This document shows positions 1-4,396 of a stretch of 5,075 nucleotides of DNA, in pieces; position 1 is the stretch's first letter; each line of letters begins with the position of its first letter. The notes under the pieces are model-generated. The model was not told where the DNA came from and searched no databases. It worked only from the letters and a program-made list of their open reading frames with translations. The translations under genes were made by a program, and so were the position numbers. This stretch comes from Chloroflexota bacterium (GTDB taxonomy: Bacteria; Chloroflexota; Anaerolineae; Promineifilales; Promineifilaceae), in contig JAAEOP010000544.1 in NCBI GenBank assembly GCA_024223125.1, positions 1 through 5,075 of the forward strand, read 5' to 3'.

Positions 1-59
1 CTTCGATTGGGATGTCTACGTTTCAAATGGGTTACAAATCTATCTAAGTCGGCCTTCAT
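1..59 (-). CDS. 5' end of an unidentified gene, possibly a tyrosine recombinase (partial)
   Basis: An open frame runs from an ATG at 57-59 off the left edge of the window, giving MKADLDRFVTHLKRRHPNR. A strong Shine-Dalgarno AGGAGA (complement of 66-71) sits 6-7 nt before this ATG. A second in-frame ATG at 63-65 directly abuts the AGGAGA, so 59 is the better start. The basic, helix-like N-terminus (DLxRFxxHLKRRxP) recalls the SAM-like core-binding domain that opens many XerC/D-type tyrosine recombinases, but 19 residues cannot prove that. The gene points the same way as the operon to its right. The 446-nt gap and its own promoter-like elements suggest a separate transcription unit. A chance open frame is possible, but the ribosome binding site argues against it. 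Confidence 0.4.
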   Translation of the reverse strand, partial: MKADLDRFVTHLKRRHPNR

Positions 60-69
60 AATCATTCTC

Positions 70-114
70 CTGAGTCGATTTCTCTTCACTATACTCGAAA
101 TCTGGCCGACTCAG
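70..114 (-). promoter_or_regulatory. Possible -10 box inside an 8-bp inverted repeat, upstream of the left-edge gene
   Basis: CTGAGTCG at 70-77 and its exact reverse complement CGACTCAG at 107-114 flank a minus-strand TATAGT (complement of 88-93), which resembles a -10 hexamer about 30 nt before the start codon at 59. No good -35 is visible; TTACAC at 114-119 is 20 nt away, which is too far. An 8-bp dyad at this spacing is not rare by chance in 500 bp, so the reading as an operator around a promoter is weak. Confidence 0.2.
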
Positions 115-198
115 TGTAAGCTTGGGATTCTGGCGCTAAGGGTATAGCAGCAATTAATCCACTGATTTGCGTAACGACCGTAACTGAGTATCTCCCAT

Positions 199-218
199 TT
201 TTGTAACATGATACAAAA
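199..218. repeat. AT-rich dyad TTTTGTA-N6-TACAAAA
   Basis: Two perfect 7-bp inverted arms (199-205 and 212-218) are separated by 6 nt (ACATGA). The symmetry and spacing fit a binding site for a dimeric regulator better than a terminator, because the stem is AT-rich and has no GC core. It lies between the promoter-like hexamers at 349-376 and the gene starting at 59. No regulator is identified. Confidence 0.25.
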
Positions 219-348
219 TAGCAAGTTCATACCATCCCGGTGAAAGGCAGTTATTGATGTAGTGGAGGGGGTATATGGACTCGTTGCCTAGGGGCATGAA
301 GCGGAAGGAAGTAACGGTTGTCAAGCCCCAATTCCAATAATCCAGTCA

Positions 349-376
349 ACATTATCTAATATTATAGTTATGTCAA
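349..376 (-). promoter_or_regulatory. Promoter-like hexamers TTGACA / TAATGT reading leftwards
   Basis: On the minus strand a perfect -35 hexamer TTGACA (complement of 371-376) is followed after 16 nt by TAATGT (complement of 349-354), a fair match to TATAAT. The spacer is AT-rich. It would drive the gene starting at 59 with a leader of roughly 280 nt. A long leader and a second TTGACA (complement of 319-324) without a good -10 leave the assignment uncertain. A 17-bp palindrome lies 4 nt upstream. Confidence 0.35.
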
Positions 377-380
377 TACA

Positions 381-397
381 GTCGGAAATTTTCCGAC
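381..397. promoter_or_regulatory. 17-bp palindrome, candidate operator
   Basis: GTCGGAAA-T-TTTCCGAC is a perfect inverted repeat with 8-bp arms around a single base. The central spacing is too short for a good full-length hairpin, and no T-run follows on either strand, so a terminator is unlikely. Its position just upstream of the TTGACA hexamer at 371-376, centred near -47 of that putative promoter, is typical of activator or repressor sites. It also abuts the decayed ThDP-enzyme remnant. Confidence 0.35.
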
Positions 398-398
398 A

Positions 399-500
399 CA
401 TACGACACAGACCCCAATTAGGCAACAGGTAACTGTCGGGCGTATATGTTGGTCACATAAGACCCGTACAAATCTTGTAAAAGCCTACATCTGTAACTGC
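399..500 (-). pseudogene. Decayed fragment of a second ThDP-dependent (ALS-like) enzyme
   Basis: Read on the minus strand from 500, this stretch matches residues 373-400 of the intact ThDP enzyme at 988-2589. It keeps the blocks TDVG, KICTGL, PTY and SYLL in order. A TGA at 453-455 replaces the codon for Trp388. Comparing 428-495 with 1401-1468 base by base without gaps gives 51 identities in 68 (75%). The match weakens left of about 420 and stops near the CBS stop codon at 506. Many differences are synonymous, such as AAA/AAG, TGC/TGT and CTC/CTT, which suggests a paralogue that diverged under selection before it was broken. It lies in the same orientation as the intact gene and carries neither the catalytic Glu region nor the GDG-NDN cofactor motif. 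The rest of the gene is not visible in the window. Confidence 0.85.
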
Positions 501-505
501 GGCTT

Positions 506-943
506 TCAGATCTCTCCAGTTTCCTCATTAAACCAGGTAATCAAAACCCTGAAAATGTCAGACTCAGTAAGGATGCCAACCAGTTCAGCTTGCTCATTCA
601 CCACCGGCAAGGCGCCGATTTTAAGCTCATGCATCAATGCAGCAGCCGTTTTAACCGTGTCATTAGGGCGCACCGTCATGACATCGTTAGTCATAATATC
701 TTGGACGACCAATTTGTGAAGGAGATAGTTAATCTCCCAAACATTCAGGCTGGTGGCGTCTGATGGCTCGGCTTCACGCACATCGCTGCGGGTGACAATG
801 CCCACGACTTTTCCTTTACTGACAACGGGTACACGCCGGATTTTATTGGCACGCATGAGTTGGTGGGCGTCTAACATACGAGTCTGCGGTTCAACGGTCA
901 CAATGTCTGTTGCCATCCAATCTTTCACGAGAATATTTTTCAT
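506..943 (-). CDS. Tandem CBS-domain protein
   Basis: This 145-residue protein is essentially two CBS domains and nothing else. The first spans about residues 5-58 and ends in GIVTRSD (48-54); the second spans about 78-135 and ends in GILTESD (123-129). The Thr and Asp in these motifs are the usual contacts to adenosine nucleotides in a Bateman pair. Each repeat opens with the typical block (VKDWMATDIVTVEP, VQDIMTNDVMTVRP). There is no signal peptide or membrane segment, so it is cytosolic. The ATG at 941-943 has AAGGAGA 9 nt upstream (953-959), and the gene follows the ThDP enzyme by 44 nt without an evident terminator, so co-transcription is likely. Stand-alone CBS pairs of this size (AcuB-like) are often energy or nucleotide sensors. 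A regulatory link to the upstream enzymes is inference. It contains no CGGCCG, unlike the genes upstream. Immediately downstream is a ThDP-enzyme remnant. Confidence 0.93.
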   Translation of the reverse strand: MKNILVKDWMATDIVTVEPQTRMLDAHQLMRANKIRRVPVVSKGKVVGIVTRSDVREAEPSDATSLNVWEINYLLHKLVVQDIMTNDVMTVRPNDTVKTAAALMHELKIGALPVVNEQAELVGILTESDIFRVLITWFNEETGEI

Positions 944-987
944 CTTTCTTTATCTCCTTTTACAACTTTTTGTTTGATTTTAACAAC

Positions 988-2589
988 TTATTTAGGGGTT
1001 GTGGGATAACTTATGGGATCGATAAGTGCCTCAATAATAACTGGTTTTCGAGCAGCAACGGCCGTTTCCAGAGCCATCCCACATTCCTCTTCATTACTCA
1101 CTCGATAGAAATCAATCTCATACGCTTGGGCAATCTTGTCAAAATCTGGATTCACAAATTCAGTGCCATACACCGGCTTACCGCGCCGCCGCTGTGCCGA
1201 ACGGATTAAATCGAGGGCGTTATCGTTCATGATAAGAACGATGACCGGCAAATCTAAATCACGCAGCAGCCCCAATTCGCCTAACACCATCGCCATGCCA
1301 CCGTCGCCTGTAACGCAAACGGCCGTTTCCCCCGTAACTCTTGCTGCTGCCATTGCCTCTGGCAGCCCAAATCCCATTGAAGACAAGCCGTTGGACAGCA
1401 GGTAGCTGTTGGGTGAATATGTCGGCCAGATGAGACCCGTGCAAATTTTGTGCGCACCCACATCTGTGGCAACGACCGCCTCACGCGGAACATGATGGCG
1501 CAAAACATCCAAAACAGTTTGCGGCCGCAGCCGCCCCGCCGCCGGTTCTGGCAAAAATGGGTTGACGTGGGATTCATGGAAAGCGGCCACCCGCGCCGCG
1601 CCCCAGTTAGGATGGGGATCAAAATCAGCCTGCGCCAACTGTTCTAACACCGAAGTCATCGGCCCCACAAATTCATGCTCAACGTGAGCGATGACCGGGT
1701 CTTCATTTTTCCAGGGTGCAACCCAAATAACTGGCTGCGGTTGATCCCACAAACGCTCCATTTCCACTACATCAAATCCCACCGCCACAATACAATCACA
1801 TTCATCTGCTACTTCATATGGGGGATCAGTTTGGCCCAAGCCAAATGTGCCCACTGATAACGGATGATCGTCGGAAATGGCTCCTTTGGCTTTAGGCGTG
1901 ACGATGACCGGAGCCTGGGCAGCCTCGGCCAACTGGCGAATCACCTCATACGGTTTTTCCGGTTCCAGACCCACACCACAAACGATAATCGGCCGTTTAG
2001 CCTGGGCTAAAAATGCTTTCGTAGCGTCAATCGCATCGCCGATATCGGGTACTAATGATGGTGGGTTCCCTGTTGCCGGAACATTCTCAATAACGGGTTG
2101 TTCGGCCATAAATGTGCTGATGCCCAGATGAACGGGGCCGGGACGGCCGTTCATCGTCAAACGCAGCGCTTCTTCAGCCACCTGTCTGGTGTTTACATTG
2201 GTTAGTTCACACGTCATTTTAGTGACGGGTGCAAAGCTGGCCTGCAAATCAATCACCTGATGTGTATAGGTGTCGAAGGTACGGCCGTCCGATTGGGCCG
2301 TCACCAATAAAACAGGGGCGCGATCCAGATATGCATGAGCCATACCGCAATAGGCATTGGCTGCCCCCGGCCCCAAAGTAACCAGCGCTACGCTGGGCTT
2401 GCCGGTCAGCCGTGCCGTGGCATCCGCCATAAAAACGGCCGAACTTTCATTTCGCACCAGAACAAAATCCAGCCCCTCACGGCGCATGGCGTCCAATGTT
2501 TCTGCATTCTCTCCGCCAGGTAAACCAAATACAGTATCAATTCCAGCGGCTCGAATCGTTTGCGCTAATACTTCGGCTACAGTTGTCAT
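988..2589 (-). CDS. Thiamine-diphosphate-dependent enzyme, acetolactate synthase / benzoylformate decarboxylase superfamily
   Basis: This 533-residue protein has the three-domain layout of the family: an N-terminal pyrimidine-binding domain (about 1-165), a central domain (about 185-320) and a C-terminal pyrophosphate-binding domain (about 355-525). Visible marks are FGLPGGE (21-27), the probable catalytic Glu48 in RNESSAVFMADA, the GPGAAN segment (73-78), SMGFGLPEA (404-412), and the Mg-ThDP motif GDGG (428-431) through NDN (455-457). It is somewhat shorter than typical acetolactate synthases, and no small regulatory subunit is adjacent, so branched-chain biosynthesis is unlikely. A carboligase or 2-oxo-acid decarboxylase in catabolism fits better, but the substrate is unknown. 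The start is set at the ATG at 2587-2589, preceded 5 nt upstream by AAGGAG; a GTG at 2593-2595 overlaps that site and is rejected. The gene follows the dehydrogenase genes after 71 nt holding an inverted repeat, and precedes the CBS gene. A decayed paralogue fragment lies at 399-500. Confidence 0.93.
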   Translation of the reverse strand: MTTVAEVLAQTIRAAGIDTVFGLPGGENAETLDAMRREGLDFVLVRNESSAVFMADATARLTGKPSVALVTLGPGAANAYCGMAHAYLDRAPVLLVTAQSDGRTFDTYTHQVIDLQASFAPVTKMTCELTNVNTRQVAEEALRLTMNGRPGPVHLGISTFMAEQPVIENVPATGNPPSLVPDIGDAIDATKAFLAQAKRPIIVCGVGLEPEKPYEVIRQLAEAAQAPVIVTPKAKGAISDDHPLSVGTFGLGQTDPPYEVADECDCIVAVGFDVVEMERLWDQPQPVIWVAPWKNEDPVIAHVEHEFVGPMTSVLEQLAQADFDPHPNWGAARVAAFHESHVNPFLPEPAAGRLRPQTVLDVLRHHVPREAVVATDVGAHKICTGLIWPTYSPNSYLLSNGLSSMGFGLPEAMAAARVTGETAVCVTGDGGMAMVLGELGLLRDLDLPVIVLIMNDNALDLIRSAQRRRGKPVYGTEFVNPDFDKIAQAYEIDFYRVSNEEECGMALETAVAARKPVIIEALIDPISYPTTPK

Positions 2590-2594
2590 TCTCA

Positions 2595-2600
2595 CTCCTT
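2595..2600 (-). promoter_or_regulatory. Shine-Dalgarno AAGGAG that fixes the ThDP-enzyme start
   Basis: AAGGAG lies 5 nt before the ATG at 2587-2589. The alternative upstream GTG (2593-2595) shares a base with this site and would have no ribosome binding site of its own. Confidence 0.75.
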
Positions 2601-2607
2601 CAAAGAT

Positions 2608-2647
2608 AGAGATTGAGAGATTAAGAGAGTCTAATCTCCCAATCTCT
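2608..2647. repeat. Intergenic inverted repeat built of 8-nt GAGATT-type units
   Basis: Arms AGAGATTGAGAGATTA (2608-2623) and TAATCTCCCAATCTCT (2632-2647) pair at 15 of 16 positions around an 8-nt loop. The sequence also has an 8-nt period: two GAGATTNN units, a transition unit, then two AATCTCNN units. In the operon transcript it would form a hairpin between the dehydrogenase large subunit and the ThDP enzyme, where it could tune mRNA stability or relative expression. On the plus strand it is followed by a T-run (2655-2661), but no plus-strand gene precedes it, so a terminator role there has no obvious client. On the minus strand no T-run follows. It resembles a dispersed intergenic repeat; that it recurs in the genome is inference. 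Confidence 0.7.
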
Positions 2648-2660
2648 CAAGCTCGTTTTT

Positions 2661-4046
2661 TTAAAGAATATCTTTCAATGACACGGGAATAAGCGGCGGC
2701 CGTATAGATGAAGCGCCAATTGCCTCACGCGGTTGCCCTGTTTCCCGTGCCATTAATTGTCCAATCGTTTGTTCACAATAGCGGCTCTGGCAAGCGCCCA
2801 TGCCGCAGCGAGTACGAAGTTTGGCTCCGCGCATATCTCGCGCGCCCTCTTGCACGGCCGTTTTAATCTTACCCACCGTCACCATCTCACAACGACACAC
2901 AATCGTCTCATCATCCAACAAATCCCAAAAGCCGGACTTCACCCGCATCCGATCTCGCATCATCTGAATAAATCGCTTTTCACTTCTGATGGCCGGTTGT
3001 AATGCTTGTGTCTGCTGCTGAACTTCGTTAGCGGCCAATTTACCCAGCCTGCCTAAGATGTTCAATCCCGCAATTTGACCTTGCAGCTTGGATAAATCTT
3101 TACCGCCCACGCCGGTCACATCCCCGGCCACAAATATGTTGGCGGCCGTTGTTTCCATCTTCTCATCATGTTTAGGATAAAAAGAATCCAGCACAGGGTC
3201 GTAAAAATGGCTGCAGCCGAGATGACGAGTCAGGGCCAAATTGGGCAGAAACCCCAGTGCAACGCAAATAGTGTCTACATCAACGCTCTTTTCCGTTTGT
3301 TTCAAAGGATGACCGGTTGCATCGAGTTTGCCATAGGCAGCGCCCATCACCTCATCTTCTCCAATGGCTCGAAAAACGGCATGTTCAAATAGCACAGGTA
3401 CACGCTTGCGTTTAATGGTTGATGCATATTGCCACGCTTCCTTCAGCCGCCCCCACTGTCCCCAAAAAGCAGACGGCATTTTGGAGGCGCCATCCATCAT
3501 GGACGCAATGTCCAAAACGGCCGCTACATCTGCGCCAGCTTCTATTAAACCAGCCGCTACCGATAACAACAGCGGGCCGCCGCCGGCCACTAACACCCGC
3601 TTTCCAGGCAAGATGCCATGTCCCTTTATGAGCATTTGCGCCCCGCCCAAAGTGATGACACCGGGTAGTTGCCAGCCGGGGAAGGGAAACGGCCGATCAT
3701 AAGAACCCGGCGCCATCAGAAGATAAGTTGCCTGAACAGAACGAATGTTGTGGCCTTGCAGATGGAGGGTGAATTGTTCTGTTTCCTCATCCCGAAACAC
3801 ACTCCAAACCGTCGCCCCGGACAAAATCTCAACTTGTGCTGCTTCGGTCATGAGGGATTGGTATTCAGCTTGACGGCCGTTTCCCTTTGACCCACCAAAC
3901 TCACTTGGCGACTGCCGGAAATAATGGCCGCCAGGCTGCGGATAAGCATCAATCACAACCAGGCTGATATTTCCCTTTGCCAATTCAATGGCGGCCGCAA
4001 GCCCCGCCGGCCCGCCGCCAATGACAGCCACATCAACCTGTTTCAT
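2661..4046 (-). CDS. FAD/NAD(P)-fold dehydrogenase large subunit with C-terminal BFD-like [2Fe-2S] domain (HcnB / OoxA / LhpF-type alpha)
   Basis: This 461-residue protein opens with a dinucleotide-binding fold (VAVIGGGPAGLAAA, 6-19) followed by QPGGHYFRQSP (37-47), the pattern of HcnB and opine/hydroxyproline dehydrogenase alpha subunits. A second Rossmann motif, VLVAGGGPLL (151-160), and the FAD-contacting VAGDVTGVGG (306-315) complete the pyridine-nucleotide-disulfide oxidoreductase fold. The C-terminal domain carries C384-x-C386 and C414-x4-C419, the ligand spacing of a BFD-like [2Fe-2S] cluster; Cys424 is extra. In this family the subunit relays electrons and does not usually hold the substrate site. 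The ATG at 4044-4046 lies inside the end of the [2Fe-2S] subunit gene (14-nt overlap), pointing to translational coupling and fixed stoichiometry. Only a weak G-rich site precedes it. Length is normal for the family. It contains seven CGGCCG palindromes. Confidence 0.92.
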   Translation of the reverse strand: MKQVDVAVIGGGPAGLAAAIELAKGNISLVVIDAYPQPGGHYFRQSPSEFGGSKGNGRQAEYQSLMTEAAQVEILSGATVWSVFRDEETEQFTLHLQGHNIRSVQATYLLMAPGSYDRPFPFPGWQLPGVITLGGAQMLIKGHGILPGKRVLVAGGGPLLLSVAAGLIEAGADVAAVLDIASMMDGASKMPSAFWGQWGRLKEAWQYASTIKRKRVPVLFEHAVFRAIGEDEVMGAAYGKLDATGHPLKQTEKSVDVDTICVALGFLPNLALTRHLGCSHFYDPVLDSFYPKHDEKMETTAANIFVAGDVTGVGGKDLSKLQGQIAGLNILGRLGKLAANEVQQQTQALQPAIRSEKRFIQMMRDRMRVKSGFWDLLDDETIVCRCEMVTVGKIKTAVQEGARDMRGAKLRTRCGMGACQSRYCEQTIGQLMARETGQPREAIGASSIRPPLIPVSLKDIL

Positions 4047-4362
4047 TTTCTGCCGCCCCCACCGGTAAAACTGTTTGAATTTGCATATCAGGTTGAACGA
4101 CGGTCATGCAGCCGCGCATATCGCGCACACCATCCACCGTAACCAGGCATTGATGACAGACCCCCATCCCACAAAAAACAGTTCGGGACAGGTTGTAACG
4201 GCTAGATTGGGTAAAAGTGCGATAGCCGGACAGCATTAAAACGGCCGCTACTGATTCGCCCGGATAAGTAGTTACCATCTCCCCGTCCACCTCAACCTGA
4301 AAAGCGTTGACCGAAGGATGAGTATGAATTCGGGTGGCAAAAATGGTTTGTTTTTCAGCCAT
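4033..4362 (-). CDS. Small [2Fe-2S] ferredoxin-like dehydrogenase subunit (HcnA-type, Fer2_4)
   Basis: This 109-residue protein is a stand-alone Fer2_4-type ferredoxin domain. The cysteines C64-x4-C69-x2-C72-x12-C85 (FCGMGVCHQC through RGCMT) are the four ligands of a plant-type [2Fe-2S] cluster. Its homologues are the small subunits of hydrogen cyanide synthase, opine oxidases and D-hydroxyproline dehydrogenase, and the N-terminal part of sarcosine oxidase alpha. It would pass electrons between the flavin subunits encoded on either side. The start is the ATG at 4360-4362, with GAGG 6 nt upstream; a TTG 12 nt further out (4372-4374) would put that ribosome binding site inside the gene. The gene begins 34 nt after the DAO-type subunit and overlaps the large subunit by 14 nt. 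There is no signal peptide, so the complex is cytoplasmic or on the inner membrane face. Confidence 0.93.
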   Translation of the reverse strand: MAEKQTIFATRIHTHPSVNAFQVEVDGEMVTTYPGESVAAVLMLSGYRTFTQSSRYNLSRTVFCGMGVCHQCLVTVDGVRDMRGCMTVVQPDMQIQTVLPVGAAENETG

Positions 4363-4366
4363 AAAG

Positions 4367-4372
4367 TTCCTC
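4367..4372 (-). promoter_or_regulatory. Shine-Dalgarno GAGGAA that fixes the [2Fe-2S] subunit start
   Basis: GAGGAA (complement of 4367-4372) stands 4-6 nt before the ATG at 4360-4362. The longer frame from the TTG at 4372-4374 would include this element in the coding region and has no clear ribosome binding site of its own. Confidence 0.7.
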
Positions 4373-4396
4373 AATCAGTTAAGATTTTCTTGTCAA

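Larger units (their letters stand above)
60..398. other. Non-coding interval with promoter-like and dyad elements
   Basis: No convincing gene lies between the left-edge start codon and the ThDP-enzyme remnant. All forward and reverse frames are short. The interval looks less GC-rich than the operon and contains no CGGCCG palindrome. It holds a dyad around a possible -10 box (70-114), an AT-rich dyad (199-218), a promoter-like hexamer pair (349-376) and a 17-bp palindrome (381-397), each listed separately. It is best read as the upstream control region of the gene starting at 59, merging on the right into decayed coding sequence. Confidence 0.55.

Noticed and set aside
275..340. Plus-strand small ORF of 21 codons (MDSLPRGMKRKEV...) with a GGAGGGGG stretch 4 nt upstream
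   Set aside because: The purine-rich stretch looks like a ribosome binding site, but the frame is very short, no family is recognised, no plus-strand promoter is evident, and it lies in the presumed leader of the left-edge gene. It is kept only as a remote candidate.
326..426. Direct repeat CCCCAATT (326-333 and 412-419) and inverted pair GTTGCCTA / TAGGCAAC (283-290 and 419-426)
   Set aside because: Eight-base repeats of this kind are expected by chance in 500 bp, and they do not extend further, so they do not mark element ends or target duplications.
988..2589. Assignment of the ThDP enzyme as biosynthetic acetolactate synthase (IlvB)
   Set aside because: There is no IlvN-type regulatory subunit, no other branched-chain biosynthesis gene nearby, the protein is short for IlvB, and it sits with a catabolic dehydrogenase.
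2647..2661. Plus-strand rho-independent terminator formed by the 2608-2647 stem and the following T-run
   Set aside because: No plus-strand gene ends upstream of it, the stem is AT-rich, and the T-run begins several bases after the stem. A repeat or mRNA hairpin on the minus strand is a better reading.
753..3890. Many plus-strand open frames of 60-112 codons across the operon
   Set aside because: All lie antisense to strongly supported minus-strand genes, lack recognisable domains and mostly lack ribosome binding sites. They are shadows of coding sequence.
2827..4122. Shared RDMRG motif and identical 11-mer CCGCGCATATC in the [2Fe-2S] subunit and the BFD domain of the large subunit (4112-4122 and 2827-2837)
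   Set aside because: A few identical 11-mers are expected in 5 kb, and the surrounding sequences belong to different folds with different cysteine spacing. There is no sign of gene conversion.
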